Positions 47,648-57,501 of a stretch of DNA of 64,000 bases are shown here, one piece after another. Both the position numbers and the translations under genes were made by a program. The stretch is from Mesorhizobium alhagi CCNWXJ12-2 (GTDB lineage: Bacteria; Pseudomonadota; Alphaproteobacteria; Rhizobiales; Rhizobiaceae). Below the pieces are notes generated by a model. That model had not been told where the DNA came from, did no database searches, and was given only the letters and a program-made list of their open reading frames with translations. Each line of letters begins with the position of its first letter. The stretch's first letter is position 1. Location: positions 1 to 64,000 of the forward strand of contig NZ_AHAM01000030.1 in the NCBI RefSeq assembly GCF_000236565.1. The letters are read 5' to 3'.

Positions 47648-49054
47648 ATGGCTTACGATGTCGTGGTGATTGGAACCGGCCCGGGCGGCTATGTCTGCGC
47701 GATCAAGGCGGCGCAACTCGGGCTAAAGACCGCGGTGGTCGAAAAGCGCCCCACCCATGGCGGCACCTGCGTCAATGTCGGCTGCATCCCATCCAAGGCC
47801 CTCCTTCACGCCTCCGAGATGTTCATGGAGGCGGGGCATTCCTTCGCCACGCTGGGCGTCGAAGTCGGCAAGCCGAAGCTCAATTTGAAGAACATGCTGG
47901 CTCACAAGGACCAGACGGTCGAGCAGAACGTCAAGGGCCTCGATTTCCTGATGAAGAAGAACAAGATCGACGTGTTCCGCGGGACCGGCAAGGTGCTCGG
48001 CGCAGGCAAGGTCTCGGTCGCCGGCGAGGACGGCAAGAGCGAAGAGATCGAGACGAAGAACATCGTCATCGCCACCGGGTCCGACGTTGCCGGCATTCCG
48101 GGCATCGAGGTCGATTTCGACGAGAAGGTGATCGTTTCGTCGACCGGCGCACTGGAGTTCGCAGAGGTTCCCGGCCATCTGGTGGTGGTCGGCGGCGGCG
48201 TCATCGGGCTTGAGCTCGGCTCGGTCTGGGCGCGGCTCGGCGCGAAGGTAACCGTGGTGGAATACCTCGACACGATCCTCGGCGGTATGGACGGCGAAGT
48301 CGCAAAGCAGTTCCAGCGCATGCTGGCCAAGCAGGGCTTCGACATAAAGCTGAGCTCGAAAGTCACGGCCGTCGCGAAAACGAAGAAGGGCGCTTCGGTG
48401 ACGTTCGAGCCGGTCAAGGGCGGCGATGCCGAAACGATCGAGGCGGATGTCGTGCTGATCTCGACCGGACGCCGGCCCTATACGGATGGGCTCGGGCTGG
48501 CAGAGGCAGGCGTCGAACTCGACGAGCGCGGCCGGGTCAAGACCGACGGGCATTTGAGGACCAACGTCGCTGGCATCTACGCGATCGGCGATGTCATCGC
48601 CGGTCCGATGCTCGCCCACAAGGCCGAGGAAGAGGGCGTGGCGGTGGCCGAGATCATCGCCGGGCAGGCCGGCCACGTGAATTACGACGTCATCCCGGGC
48701 GTCGTCTACACGACCCCCGAAATCGCAGCGGTCGGCAAGACCGAGGAAGAGCTGAAGAAAGCCGGGATCGAATACAAGGCCGGGAAATTCCCGTTCAGCG
48801 CCAACGGCCGGGCACGGGCGAGCCTGCATACCGACGGTTTCGTGAAAGTCCTCGCCGACAAGGCATCGGACCGGGTGCTCGGCGTTCACATCGTCGGCTT
48901 TGGCGCCGGCGAGATGATCCACGAAGCCGCCGTGCTGATGGAATTCAGCGGCTCGTCGGAGGACCTCGCCCGAACCTGCCACGCGCATCCGACCATGTCG
49001 GAAGCGGTCAAGGAGGCGGCGCTCGCAACCTTCTTCAAGCCGATCCACATGTGA
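47648..49054 (+). CDS. lpdA: Dihydrolipoyl dehydrogenase (E3)
   Basis: This is a 468-residue FAD enzyme that reoxidises dihydrolipoamide in the 2-oxoglutarate dehydrogenase complex. FAD binding is '[21 protein letters not shown]', the redox disulphide is C41-V-N-V-G-C46 in '[13 protein letters not shown]', the NAD domain is '[27 protein letters not shown]', and the C-terminal interface has the active-site '[16 protein letters not shown]'. The cluster sucA-sucB-...-lpdA makes this the dedicated OGDH E3. Confidence 0.98.
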   Translation: MAYDVVVIGTGPGGYVCAIKAAQLGLKTAVVEKRPTHGGTCVNVGCIPSKALLHASEMFMEAGHSFATLGVEVGKPKLNLKNMLAHKDQTVEQNVKGLDFLMKKNKIDVFRGTGKVLGAGKVSVAGEDGKSEEIETKNIVIATGSDVAGIPGIEVDFDEKVIVSSTGALEFAEVPGHLVVVGGGVIGLELGSVWARLGAKVTVVEYLDTILGGMDGEVAKQFQRMLAKQGFDIKLSSKVTAVAKTKKGASVTFEPVKGGDAETIEADVVLISTGRRPYTDGLGLAEAGVELDERGRVKTDGHLRTNVAGIYAIGDVIAGPMLAHKAEEEGVAVAEIIAGQAGHVNYDVIPGVVYTTPEIAAVGKTEEELKKAGIEYKAGKFPFSANGRARASLHTDGFVKVLADKASDRVLGVHIVGFGAGEMIHEAAVLMEFSGSSEDLARTCHAHPTMSEAVKEAALATFFKPIHM

Positions 49055-49091
49055 GCGGCTCGCTCGCTGTCTCTGGCGAGCAGACATGGCA

Positions 49092-49120
49092 AAACGGCCC
49101 GCTCGAAAGCGGGCCGTTTC
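49092..49120. terminator. Bidirectional terminator between lpdA and the Pro/Ala-rich gene
   Basis: A perfect 12-bp inverted repeat (49092-49103 with 49108-49119, CGAA loop) lies between two convergent genes, followed by TTTCTCATT on the plus strand and GTTTTGCC on the minus strand. Confidence 0.85.
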
Positions 49121-49132
49121 TCATTCAAAACC

Positions 49133-49588
49133 TTACTGCGCGGGGGCCGGAGCAGGCTCGGCAGGCGCCGGAGCCGGTTCAGCCGGAGCGGTCGCATCAG
49201 GGGCCGGCGTTGCCGGATCGGCCGGAGCAGTCGCGTCAGGCGCAGGAGCGGCTGCGTCCGGAGCGGGCGTCTCAGGGGCCGTTCCCTCAGGCGCCGGCGT
49301 TGCCGGTTCGGTCGTCGTCGTATCGGCTCCCGGCGTCATGGCAGTATCGGTGCCCGGCGCGAAGACGAAATAGGCGATGACGGCGAGTACAAGGACGACG
49401 GCGGCGATCAGGACGCCGCTGCCGGCGCCTCTGGACTGGACGACATTGCGGTTGTCGACGACGCGCGGATCTTGCGAATTGGCTGGATTAAGCCGCGGAT
49501 CGGAGCTTAGCGGATCGGCTCCGACGGGCGTAGACGGGTTGTCCGGATCGTTCTGGCGCGGATCCGGTATGCGTGAGGGGTTGGCCAT
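49133..49588 (-). CDS. Single-pass membrane protein with Pro/Ala-rich repeat tail
   Basis: This is a 151-residue protein with a hydrophilic N-terminus rich in D, P and N (residues 1-53), one transmembrane helix ('VLIAAVVLVLAVIAYFVFA', 59-77) and a periplasmic tail of tandem 'APDATAPA', 'PATPAP' and 'APAEPAPAPAEP' units. The repeats are encoded by GC-rich, near-identical codons. No domain is recognised. It is likely a surface-facing spacer or structural protein. Confidence 0.75.
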   Translation of the reverse strand: MANPSRIPDPRQNDPDNPSTPVGADPLSSDPRLNPANSQDPRVVDNRNVVQSRGAGSGVLIAAVVLVLAVIAYFVFAPGTDTAMTPGADTTTTEPATPAPEGTAPETPAPDAAAPAPDATAPADPATPAPDATAPAEPAPAPAEPAPAPAQ

Positions 49589-49731
49589 AGTCGGTACTCC
49601 GTCTGGTTAAGCTGACGGGACAACGCGCAATGGCCGATTCGGTTTCATTTCAATGGAAAGCCGCCAAAAAGACCCCCGGAATCCGGGTGTCGATTCATGG
49701 CGAATGCCGGGTGAGCCGACCTGTTTTGGCG

Positions 49732-49929
49732 CTACTCGGCCCCTTGCTCGATAGCCGGCTGTTCCGGCACGACCACCGGTGCCGGCGTCGACATGGACTG
49801 CTCGGGAGCAGGCGTTGCGACGCTTGCAACGACCGTCTTGTCGACCTTGGCCGATCTTTGGAATTCGCAGGCGAAAGCCCCGGAAGTCGACAGGCCAAGA
49901 ACAGCGGCCAGCAGGAGCGATTTTGTCAT
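49732..49929 (-). CDS. Small exported protein
   Basis: This is a 65-residue hypothetical protein with a clear signal peptide (TKSLLLAAVLGLSTSGAFA, cleaved before CEFQ). The mature part is short, contains one cysteine and ends in a Pro/Glu/Val-rich tail. AAGGATGACGATC precedes the chosen ATG. No family is recognised. Confidence 0.6.
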   Translation of the reverse strand: MTKSLLLAAVLGLSTSGAFACEFQRSAKVDKTVVASVATPAPEQSMSTPAPVVVPEQPAIEQGAE

Positions 49930-50014
49930 GATCGTCATCCTTCGCAATCGATTGGACGGATGAAGACTACCAGAAGTGGCGCGCGGGACAAATCACGCTT
50001 TGCGTGAACGCGTT

Positions 50015-51082
50015 TCAGTTAACGGCGGAAACGGTATAGCCTTCCTTGCGCAGCAATTCGACCAACCCGTTGGGGCCGGGAAGGTGCAGCGCGCCTACAG
50101 CGATGAAGGCGTCGCCCTCGTCGAGAATCGGGGCGGCCTTCTCCGCCATGTTCCGGTTGCGGGCCGTGACCATGGTTTCCTCGAAGGCGGCGTAGCCTGC
50201 TTCATCTTCATCGCTGCCCGGCAGGACCGCCCGGAACAACGGCCAGTACATGCCGGTCTGGCCGCTCTGATAAAGCACGATCATGGTTTCGATCACATCG
50301 TCGGTCTTGTCGCCAAGCTTCAGCGTGTCGATCAAGCCCTGCATGTGGAATTCAATCGGCAGCGACGCCATGGCTTCGAGCTGATCAGTTATCGTTTCCA
50401 GGCCTTCGAGCCTTTTGCCGGCGGCCTTCGCATCTTCCGCCAGCTTGACGTCGAGAACCGGCGCGCCGGCCGCCTTGCGCGCCAGTTCACAGGCGGGAAG
50501 CGCCAGCATCGCCGACAGCATCCACGGCTTCATCTTGGCGACGGTGGCCGGCGGAATGCCGCGCTCGTCGAGCGCCTTCTCCACCGCTTCGGCGTCTTCC
50601 GGCGACATATGCGATGCCAGCGTCGTGCCATCGATGAACATGGTCAGTTCGGGCCTCTTCATCATGCCGGCGAGCATTTTTGCTGGGTCGAGGACATCGG
50701 TTGTCTCGATCACCACGGTCCGCGATGCGTCGAAAGCCCGTTCGGCGGCAGGTGTAAGGCTGGTGACGCGCGGATCGGTCATGTGCATCGTGCCGAACAG
50801 GAACGACGGCTCCTGGCCCGCTTTCTCCAGTTTCCACAGCAGGGAATCGCCGTTCGGCGTTGCCGCGGCCTCTGCCCTGATCCTGGCCAATAGCGCCGGG
50901 TCGTCCCGCTCGAGGGCGGCGAGCATGTCAATACCCTTGCAGGCCGGAATTTCGCCGCGCGCTTCGCCGGTCGCGAGCGCGAGCATGACCGCGAAAGAGA
51001 TCAGGAACAGCACATTGGCCGCGGCAAGCAACTTCAAGGCCGGCATTGCGCTTCGGTCGGCGAGGGCGATCACGCGTTTCAT
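50015..51082 (-). CDS. TraB/GumN family protein
   Basis: This is a 355-residue exported or membrane-anchored protein. There is one N-terminal hydrophobic segment ('LLAAANVLFLISFAVMLALA') and then the TraB/GumN core: 'SLLWKLEKAGQEPSFLFGTMHMTDPRV' (the GT-H motif), 'VVIETTDVLD' and the C-terminal 'DEGDAFIAVGALHLPGPNGLVELLRKEGYTV' with its GALHL motif. These histidine and glutamate residues suggest a metal-dependent hydrolase. The start is the ATG in front of KRVIAL; upstream codons belong to an antisense frame. Confidence 0.88.
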   Translation of the reverse strand: MKRVIALADRSAMPALKLLAAANVLFLISFAVMLALATGEARGEIPACKGIDMLAALERDDPALLARIRAEAAATPNGDSLLWKLEKAGQEPSFLFGTMHMTDPRVTSLTPAAERAFDASRTVVIETTDVLDPAKMLAGMMKRPELTMFIDGTTLASHMSPEDAEAVEKALDERGIPPATVAKMKPWMLSAMLALPACELARKAAGAPVLDVKLAEDAKAAGKRLEGLETITDQLEAMASLPIEFHMQGLIDTLKLGDKTDDVIETMIVLYQSGQTGMYWPLFRAVLPGSDEDEAGYAAFEETMVTARNRNMAEKAAPILDEGDAFIAVGALHLPGPNGLVELLRKEGYTVSAVN

Positions 51083-51156
51083 CGGCGCATCGTTAGCCGC
51101 TAAATGAGGCGAAACGGTTAACCGGCGCTCGAAAATTGTCCAATCGATGGCACGCT

Positions 51157-52095
51157 CTAAGCGCGGGGGTGCGCGGCCTCGTAGACTTCCAGCAGGCGCG
51201 CCGTATCGACACCGGTATAAACCTGCGTGGTCGACAGGCTGGCATGCCCCAGCAATTCTTGGATGGTGCGGAGATCGCCGCCCCTGCCGAGCAGATGCGT
51301 GGCGAAGGAGTGGCGCAGCGCATGCGGCGTCGCCGTGTCGGGAAGGTTCAGCGCGCCGCGCAATTTCTGCATTTCGCGCTGGACGATAGCCGGGTTCAGC
51401 GGACCGCCCCGCGCGCCGCGAAACAGCAGCGCCTTCGGATCGAGATTGTAGGGGCACAGCCTGCGATACTCCGCCACCGCCTGTAGGGCGATCGGCAGCA
51501 CCGGAACCAGCCGGGTCTTGCCGCCCTTTCCGGTGATGCGGAGAACTGTGTCGCCTTCGCCCGAAAGCTCGCCGCCGCAAAGGCCGAGCGCCTCGGAGAT
51601 GCGCAGGCCGGACCCGTAGAGCAGGGTCAGCACGGCTGCGTTGCGGGCGGCGATCCAGGGTTCTTCCGCGAGCTGCTCGCCGCTCGATACGACGCGTCTT
51701 GCATCCGACGCCGTCAGTGGCTTGGGCAGCGATTTCGGCTGCCTCGGCGCGCGAAGGGCCGCCGCCCCCGCGGCGTTGACGAGGCCGCGGCGTTCCAGGA
51801 AGCGCAGGAACGAGCGGATGGCGGCGAGCCCGCGGCCGAGGGTACGGGCGCCGGCTCCCCCAGAGCGCCGTGACGCCATGAAGGCCCGCAGATCGGCCGG
51901 CCGAAGTTCGCTTATATCCGAAATGCCGGGCGGACCCGCGCAATGTCCGGTCAGGAACTGGAAGAACTGCCGTGTATCGCGTTCATAGGCCTCGACCGTC
52001 AGCGCCGACAGCCGCCGCTCCCTGGCCAGCATCTTCAGCCAGGCTTCGCGCGCCGCCTGGAGGTCGGGCTTGGCCGAGATGAGAAATTCCTGCAT
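51157..52095 (-). CDS. xerC: Tyrosine recombinase XerC
   Basis: This is a 312-residue site-specific recombinase acting with XerD at dif to resolve chromosome dimers. The N-terminal SAM-like core-binding domain ('WLKMLARERRLSALTVEAYERDTRQFFQFL') is followed by the catalytic domain: the first Arg in 'YGSGLRISEAL', Lys in 'ITGKGGKTRLVPV', 'HALRHSFATHLLGRGGDLRTIQELLGHASLSTTQVYTGV' (H-x-x-R, H, catalytic Tyr). All catalytic residues are present. It is divergent from rimM. Confidence 0.95.
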   Translation of the reverse strand: MQEFLISAKPDLQAAREAWLKMLARERRLSALTVEAYERDTRQFFQFLTGHCAGPPGISDISELRPADLRAFMASRRSGGAGARTLGRGLAAIRSFLRFLERRGLVNAAGAAALRAPRQPKSLPKPLTASDARRVVSSGEQLAEEPWIAARNAAVLTLLYGSGLRISEALGLCGGELSGEGDTVLRITGKGGKTRLVPVLPIALQAVAEYRRLCPYNLDPKALLFRGARGGPLNPAIVQREMQKLRGALNLPDTATPHALRHSFATHLLGRGGDLRTIQELLGHASLSTTQVYTGVDTARLLEVYEAAHPRA

Positions 52096-52197
52096 GGCGA
52101 GCTTCCGGCGATTCGACGCATGCTGATGCGCCAAGGTTAGCAAGCGGTGAAGAATGGCGCGATTGAAATGCAGTGACGCGGCGAGTAGGGAATGAAA

Positions 52198-52797
52198 ATG
52201 TCCAAGCTCAACAACCCCGTCCAGATGGCCGTCATCGGCGCGCCTCACGGCATCAAGGGCGAGTTGCGCGTCAAGGCGTTCACCGCCGACCCGCTTGCTC
52301 TGGGCGATTACGGTCCGCTTTTCACCAAGGACGGGCGATCCTTCGAGATCATTGACATCAGGCCGGCAAACACGGTCGTCGTGGTGCGCTTCAAGCAAGT
52401 CAAGGACCGCAATGCAGCCGAGGCGCTGACCGGCACGGAGCTTTTTGTCGATCGCTCCGCTCTGCCCGACGACGAGGGCGACGACAGCGAATTCTACCAT
52501 GCGGATCTGGTCGGGCTGACGGTGAGGGACGAGACGGGAGCCGAGATCGGCAAGGTAGCGGCGGTGCAGAATTTCGGCGGCGGCGACATTTTGGAGCTTA
52601 CGCTTGGCGGCAGGAAGCAGGTTCTGATCCCGTTCACGCAGGCAGCCGTGCCGGTGATCGACATCGAAGGCGGCTTCATCGGCATCGACACCCTCGCCGC
52701 AGGGCTGGTCGAAGGCGAGGATGATGATCCGGACGGCGAAGATTTCGATTCGGAAAGGCGTCCGCGCGGGCCACGGAATGCGGGAGGCAGCCGGTGA
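52198..52797 (+). CDS. rimM: 16S rRNA processing / ribosome maturation factor RimM
   Basis: This is a 199-residue 30S maturation factor that binds S19 and helps 16S processing. The N-terminal RimM domain contains '[21 protein letters not shown]', and the PRC-barrel C-domain has '[31 protein letters not shown]' and '[20 protein letters not shown]'. An upstream ATG two codons earlier is possible; this start has better spacing from GGGA. The stop overlaps the trmD start. Confidence 0.96.
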   Translation: MSKLNNPVQMAVIGAPHGIKGELRVKAFTADPLALGDYGPLFTKDGRSFEIIDIRPANTVVVVRFKQVKDRNAAEALTGTELFVDRSALPDDEGDDSEFYHADLVGLTVRDETGAEIGKVAAVQNFGGGDILELTLGGRKQVLIPFTQAAVPVIDIEGGFIGIDTLAAGLVEGEDDDPDGEDFDSERRPRGPRNAGGSR

Positions 52798-53483
52798 GTT
52801 TTCGCGCGACGGTGCTGACCCTCTACCCCGAAATGTTTCCCGGTCACCTCGGCCTGTCGCTCGCTGGCCGGGCGATGGAAGCCGGAACCTGGGCGCTCGA
52901 AGCCGTGCAGATACGCGACTTCGCCGCCGACCGGCACCGGACGGTGGACGACACGCCGGCCGGCGGCGGCGCGGGCATGGTGATGCGCGCCGACATTCTA
53001 GCGAGAGCGATCGATCACGCTTCGCCTGAGGGCGATCCGCGCCCGCGCATCCTGATGAGCCCGCGCGGAAAGCCGCTGACGCAGGAGCGCGTGCGCGAAC
53101 TCGCGGCCGGGCCGGGAGCGGTGATCCTGTGCGGACGCTTCGAAGGCGTCGACCAGCGCGTCATCGACGCGCGCGCGCTGGAGGAAGTGTCGATCGGCGA
53201 CTTCATCCTGTCCGGCGGCGAACCGGCGGCCCTTGTGCTGCTCGACGCGGTGGTGCGGCTGCTGCCGGGCGTCATGGGCAATGAGGTTTCGGGTGACGAG
53301 GAGAGCTTCGAGAACGGACTGCTCGAGCATCCGCATTATACGAGGCCGCAGGAGTTCGAGGGCCGGGCGATCCCCGAAGTGCTGACGTCCGGCAACCACG
53401 CGAAGATCGCGGCTTGGCGACGTGAGCAGGCCGAGCGACTGACCAGGGCGCGTCGCCCCGATCTGCTCGGAGCGAAGGATTAG
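52794..53483 (+). CDS. trmD: tRNA (guanine(37)-N1)-methyltransferase
   Basis: This is a 229-residue SPOUT (trefoil-knot) methyltransferase making m1G37. Signature segments are '[23 protein letters not shown]', '[14 protein letters not shown]', '[41 protein letters not shown]' and '[12 protein letters not shown]'. The start is GTG overlapping the rimM stop by 4 bases. It is followed by a long leader before rplS. Confidence 0.97.
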   Translation: MSFRATVLTLYPEMFPGHLGLSLAGRAMEAGTWALEAVQIRDFAADRHRTVDDTPAGGGAGMVMRADILARAIDHASPEGDPRPRILMSPRGKPLTQERVRELAAGPGAVILCGRFEGVDQRVIDARALEEVSIGDFILSGGEPAALVLLDAVVRLLPGVMGNEVSGDEESFENGLLEHPHYTRPQEFEGRAIPEVLTSGNHAKIAAWRREQAERLTRARRPDLLGAKD

Positions 53484-53756
53484 CCTTTGGTCAAAGCAGA
53501 AGGCTAGGAAATAGTCGGACCGCCCCGCATTTGCGCCATGCGGCAAAAAAGACCGGCGTAAGAGGTGACAAATACGCTGGAAGCGTGTATGCGCGCAGCC
53601 CAACCGGCAACTTTCGACCGGGACCCGTCAACAAGGACGGTGAATTCGCCCCTGCCTCGCTTCCTTCGGGAAGAAGGGCATAGCTGAGCGGTCAATGGGA
53701 CTGCAAGGCAAGCGCCGGGCGCTCTGGCTGTTGAGAACCAAGAAGAGGTAATGGCG
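53484..53756 (+). promoter_or_regulatory. Long leader upstream of rplS
   Basis: A gap of 273 bases separates trmD from rplS, although these genes are usually close. Small hairpins are visible: CCGCAT/ATGCGG at 53533-53551 and CTTCC-TTCG-GGAAG at 53661-53674. No CDS is present. It may hold a separate rplS promoter or an autoregulatory leader; neither is proven. Confidence 0.35.
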
Positions 53757-54311
53757 ATGGACATCATCCGTCAGCTCGAGGCCGAACAGGCCGCAAAAAT
53801 CGAAGCGAAACGCAAGCTTCCCGAATTCCAGCCAGGCGACACCGTGCGCGTTCAGGTGCGCGTGACCGAAGGCAGCCGCACCCGCGTGCAGGCCTATGAG
53901 GGCGTGGTGATCGCACGCTCGGGCGCCGGCTTCCAGGAAAGCTTCACCGTGCGCAAGATCTCCTACGGCGAAGGCGTGGAGCGCGTGTTCCCCGTGTACT
54001 CGCCGATGGTCGAAGGCGTCGAAATTGTTCGTCGCGGCAAGGTTCGCCGCGCCAAGCTCTATTATCTGCGTGATCGCCGCGGCAAGTCGGCCCGCATCTC
54101 GGAAAACACCGGCGTTCGCGCCCGCAAGCTCAACGATGCCGAGCGCGATGCGCTGAACGCCGAAAAGGCGCGCATCGAGGCCGAGAAGATCGCCGCCGCC
54201 GAGGCGCTGGCAGCCGAGAAGGCCGCCCAGGAAGCCGCAGAAAAGAAGGCCGCCGCCGAGGCTGCAGCCGCTGCGGAAGCCGAAAAGCCGGCCGAGACCG
54301 CCGCCGAATAA
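53757..54311 (+). CDS. rplS: 50S ribosomal protein L19
   Basis: This is a 184-residue L19. The conserved core (residues 1-118) contains '[33 protein letters not shown]' and '[36 protein letters not shown]'. Residues from about 120 form a Lys/Glu/Ala-rich coiled extension common in Rhizobiales. The second of two in-frame ATGs was chosen: AGAGGTAATGGCG gives proper spacing, and homologues start with DIIRQLE. Confidence 0.98.
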   Translation: MDIIRQLEAEQAAKIEAKRKLPEFQPGDTVRVQVRVTEGSRTRVQAYEGVVIARSGAGFQESFTVRKISYGEGVERVFPVYSPMVEGVEIVRRGKVRRAKLYYLRDRRGKSARISENTGVRARKLNDAERDALNAEKARIEAEKIAAAEALAAEKAAQEAAEKKAAAEAAAAAEAEKPAETAAE

Positions 54312-54329
54312 GTCTGGCGGAAATGCTTC

Positions 54330-54355
54330 AAAGGCGGCTTCGGCCGCCTTTTTTG
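54330..54355 (+). terminator. Intrinsic terminator after rplS
   Basis: A perfect 9-bp inverted repeat with a TTCG tetraloop (AAAGGCGGC 54330-54338, GCCGCCTTT 54343-54351) followed by TTTTG. Confidence 0.92.
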
Positions 54356-54367
54356 TTGGGGAGAGAG

Positions 54368-55183
54368 ATGAACGAGTTTTCAGCGGCGAATTTGCGCAAT
54401 TGGGACAATCGCGCTGAACTGCATTCGAGCGACACCACCGGCAGCTACCGCATAGCCAAGGTGCTGGCCGGCGGCTCCTCGCTGCACGCACTGGAAGCCG
54501 GCGAGATCGGCGACATTTCCGGCAAGGATATCGTCCATCTGCAATGCCATATCGGCCTCGACACGATCAGCCTGAAGCATCTCGGCGCGAAGAGCGTGAC
54601 CGGGCTCGACTTTTCGCCGAAGGCTATCGAGGCGGCGCGCGGATTCGCCGCCAGAGCCGGCGCCGATGTCCGCTTTGTGGAGGCGTCGGTGTTCGATGCC
54701 GCCGAGGCGCTCGGCCAGACCTACGACATGGTGTTCGTCACCTGGGGCGCTATCAACTGGCTCGACGACATCTTTGCCTGGGCCCGTGTAGTTGCGGCGC
54801 TGCTGCGACCCAACGGCAAGCTCTATCTGCTGGAGGGGCATCCGGTGATGAATCAGTTCGAGGGGCGCGAAGGCAGGCTGGAACTGGAGTTCGTCTGGCG
54901 CACGCCACTGACGGAGCCTCTGATCTTCGACGAGGCGCAGACCTATACGGGGGACGCGCGCGCGCTCACGAGCACGCGCTGCTATGAATGGATCCACCCG
55001 CTCTCCGACATCGTCAACGCGCTGATCGCTGCCGGGCTCTCCATCGATTTTCTGCGCGAGCACGAGATCGTCGTCTGGAAGGCGTTTCCCTTCGTGGTCG
55101 AAGCTGGAGAGGACCAGTTCGTGCTTCCCGAAGGCATGCCGAAAATCCCGATGTCGTTTTCGATCGGCGCGACGAAGAGGTAA
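54368..55183 (+). CDS. Class I SAM-dependent methyltransferase
   Basis: This is a 271-residue methyltransferase. SAM motif I is degenerate at 'IVHLQCHIGLDTISLKHLGAKSVTGLDFSPKAIEAAR' (motif GxGxG replaced by CHIGLDT, as in the MTS-like group), followed by 'DVRFVEASVFDA', 'YDMVFVTWGAINWLDDIFAWARVVAALLRPNGKLYLLEG'. The C-terminal half carries 'SDIVNALIAAGLSIDFLREHE'. The substrate is unknown. It starts just after the rplS terminator and leads a small operon with a GNAT gene. Confidence 0.9.
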   Translation: MNEFSAANLRNWDNRAELHSSDTTGSYRIAKVLAGGSSLHALEAGEIGDISGKDIVHLQCHIGLDTISLKHLGAKSVTGLDFSPKAIEAARGFAARAGADVRFVEASVFDAAEALGQTYDMVFVTWGAINWLDDIFAWARVVAALLRPNGKLYLLEGHPVMNQFEGREGRLELEFVWRTPLTEPLIFDEAQTYTGDARALTSTRCYEWIHPLSDIVNALIAAGLSIDFLREHEIVVWKAFPFVVEAGEDQFVLPEGMPKIPMSFSIGATKR

Positions 55184-55189
55184 CCGGGC

Positions 55190-55720
55190 GTGGTCACACT
55201 GCCTTCCGATATTGTTATCAGGCCGCTGGTCGAAGCCGATGCCGGTCAGTATCGCGCGCTGAGGCTGGAGGCCCTGCGCGACAGCCCGCAATCCTTCGGT
55301 GCAAGCATTGCGGAGGAGGAAGTGCTGTCCGATGAGGAGATGGTGAGGCGCGCCGTGCCGGAGGCCCCGAGCGTTACGTTCGGCGCTTTCGCAGGCGAAA
55401 GACTCGTCGGCACGGCGACCTACATCCAGAACAACCGTGAGAAGACCCGGCACAAGGGCACGATGGTGGCGGTCTATGTCTCGCCCGACTGGCGCGCTGC
55501 CAGGCTGGGGCGAAAGCTCATCGAAAGGATCATCGCGCATGCGCAAGCGCTGGGCGTGATGCTTCAATGCACGGTGACGGCCGAGAATGCCGCCGCGCGC
55601 CGGCTCTATCATTCGCTGGGTTTTCAGCCCTACGGCCTCGAGCGGGATGCATTGTGTGTGGACGGACGCTTTCTCGACGAGGAATTGCTGGTGCTGGATA
55701 TGCGGCGTCCGGCAAAATAG
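55190..55720 (+). CDS. GNAT family N-acetyltransferase
   Basis: This is a 176-residue acetyltransferase starting with GTG. It has 'IVIRPLVEADAGQYRALRLEALRDSPQSFGAS' and the acetyl-CoA loop 'VAVYVSPDWRAARLGRKLIERII' (R-x-x-R-L-G), then 'TVTAENAAARRLYHSLGFQPYGLERDAL'. This is the branch often found near ribosomal-protein-type enzymes. The substrate is unknown. It follows the methyltransferase by 6 bases. Confidence 0.9.
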   Translation: MVTLPSDIVIRPLVEADAGQYRALRLEALRDSPQSFGASIAEEEVLSDEEMVRRAVPEAPSVTFGAFAGERLVGTATYIQNNREKTRHKGTMVAVYVSPDWRAARLGRKLIERIIAHAQALGVMLQCTVTAENAAARRLYHSLGFQPYGLERDALCVDGRFLDEELLVLDMRRPAK

Positions 55721-55803
55721 CTGGCTGCATGGCTTGTTTGCCGCAGGACGGCGGCTAAACTCCGGCAAACCAATTCTGTTTCTGCAAAGCTTGGGAGCGA
55801 AAC

Positions 55804-56598
55804 ATGACCTCCAAATTGTCTCTGGCCGGATTGCTGGCCTTGCTTCTGATGCCGGCCTTGGCTTTCGCCCAGGCATTGCCCGATCTCGGTGGGAAAGCGG
55901 TGGTGGTGGTGACGGAAAACGCCTATCCGCCGCTGCAGTTCGTCGATCCCAAGACCGGGGAGCAGATCGGCTGGGAATATGATGCGATGAACGAGATCGC
56001 AAAGCGGCTGAACTTCAAGGCCGAGTACCAGAACACCTCGTGGGACGCGATGATACAGGCGGTCTCCGACGGCCAGTACCAGATCGGCATGACCGGCATC
56101 ACCATCAAGGACGAGCGCAAGGAGAAGGTCGACTTCTCCGATCCCTACATGCGTTCGGAAATGCGCATGCTGGTGCGCGCCGACGAGGACCGCTTCACCG
56201 ATCCGAAAAGCTTCGCGGCGATGACCGACGGCCTGATCGCCACGCAGGCCGGCACCACTCCGTTCTATGTCGCCGTCTACGAGGTGCTGGACGGCAACGA
56301 GCAGAACCCACGTATCAAGCTGTTCGAGACCTTCGGCGCTTCAGTGCAGGCGCTGAAATCGGGCGACGTCGATCTGGTGCTGACCGACGGGGTTGCGGCC
56401 AACGGCTATGTCGAGGCGTCGGAAGGCAAGCTCAAGGTGATCAGCGGGCCGCTCGGCACCGAGGATTTCGGCTTCATCTTCACCAAGGGTTCCGACCTCG
56501 TCGCGCCGGTCAACGCAGCGATCGCGGCGATGAAGGAAGACGGCACAATCGACGCGCTCAACAAGAAGTGGTTCCTCGACTACAAGATGGGTCAGTGA
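55804..56598 (+). CDS. Amino-acid ABC transporter substrate-binding protein
   Basis: This is a 264-residue periplasmic binding protein (SBP_bac_3 family). The signal peptide ends in ALAFAQA. The signature is '[45 protein letters not shown]' with '[22 protein letters not shown]' and '[16 protein letters not shown]'. The ligand is probably a polar amino acid. The permease gene follows, but no ATP-binding gene is found nearby. Confidence 0.93.
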   Translation: MTSKLSLAGLLALLLMPALAFAQALPDLGGKAVVVVTENAYPPLQFVDPKTGEQIGWEYDAMNEIAKRLNFKAEYQNTSWDAMIQAVSDGQYQIGMTGITIKDERKEKVDFSDPYMRSEMRMLVRADEDRFTDPKSFAAMTDGLIATQAGTTPFYVAVYEVLDGNEQNPRIKLFETFGASVQALKSGDVDLVLTDGVAANGYVEASEGKLKVISGPLGTEDFGFIFTKGSDLVAPVNAAIAAMKEDGTIDALNKKWFLDYKMGQ

Positions 56599-56691
56599 GC
56601 CCGGCCCTTTGAGATGCATGGCTGCCGGGATTTGCTGCTTCGCAACGGGCGGAGAACGGTCGCACGCACCGATGCCGCGCAGTCCTGACTG

Positions 56692-57501
56692 ATGCCCCCT
56701 TCCGCCAAGCCTGAGAAGGAATTTCCCTGGTGGCTGGCTGCCGCCGGGGCGCTTGCCGTTGCGGCGGCGCTGTTCGTCGCGGCCAGCGATCTCTATTCGC
56801 AAGTGTTTTCCATCGTCGCCAAGGGCATCGGCGTAACCGTGTTCGTCACGCTGGTCGGCTACACGCTCGCTTCCGCGCTCGGCCTCGCCATCGCGCTTCT
56901 GGGGCTATCCGGCTCGGTCTGGCTGCGTCAGGCCGCGCGCTTCTATGTCGAGATCATCCGCGGCATTCCGATCCTTGTGCTCTTGTTCTGGATCGCCTTC
57001 GTCGGCGCGCCGGGCTTCGTCATCCTGTGGAACTGGCTTTCCTATCCGCTGCAGGCAGTTGGGATAACCGAGCCGATGCAGGTGCGCGACGTTTCGCTGA
57101 TGTGGCGCGCGGTCATCGCACTCACCATCGCCTATTCGTCCTTCATCGCGGAGATTTTCAGGGCCGGCATCCAGGCCGTCGATGCAGGCCAGATCGAGGC
57201 TGCCAAGGCGCTCGGCCTGTCGCGCTACCGGCGCTTCCGCCACATTATCTGGCCGCAGGCTTTCCGCACCATTCTGCCGCCCTACGGCAATGATTTCATC
57301 GCCATGGTCAAGGACAGCTCGCTGGTTTCGGTGCTTGGCGTCGCCGACATTACCCAGATGGGAAAAGTCTATGCTTCCGGCTCGTTCCGCTTTTTCGAGA
57401 CCTACTCCATAGTAGCCTACATCTACCTGGTGCTGACGGTAGGCCTTTCGCTCGGGCTGAGAGGGCTGGAACAGCGCCTGCGAAGAGGACGCACCGCATG
57501 A
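56692..57501 (+). CDS. Amino-acid ABC transporter permease (His/Glu/Gln/Arg/opine family)
   Basis: This is a 269-residue inner-membrane permease with at least five helices. The HEQRO signature is 'VEIIRGIPILVLLFWIAFVGAPGF' and the EAA motif is 'IEAAKALGLSRYRRFRHIIWPQAFRTILPPYGNDF'. It pairs with the binding protein 93 bases upstream. The stop overlaps the following methyltransferase start by 4 bases. Confidence 0.93.
   Translation: MPPSAKPEKEFPWWLAAAGALAVAAALFVAASDLYSQVFSIVAKGIGVTVFVTLVGYTLASALGLAIALLGLSGSVWLRQAARFYVEIIRGIPILVLLFWIAFVGAPGFVILWNWLSYPLQAVGITEPMQVRDVSLMWRAVIALTIAYSSFIAEIFRAGIQAVDAGQIEAAKALGLSRYRRFRHIIWPQAFRTILPPYGNDFIAMVKDSSLVSVLGVADITQMGKVYASGSFRFFETYSIVAYIYLVLTVGLSLGLRGLEQRLRRGRTA

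Noticed and set aside
47723-49087. Minus-strand 454-residue ORF
   Set aside because: It is antisense to lpdA, His/Asp/Arg-rich and without motifs.
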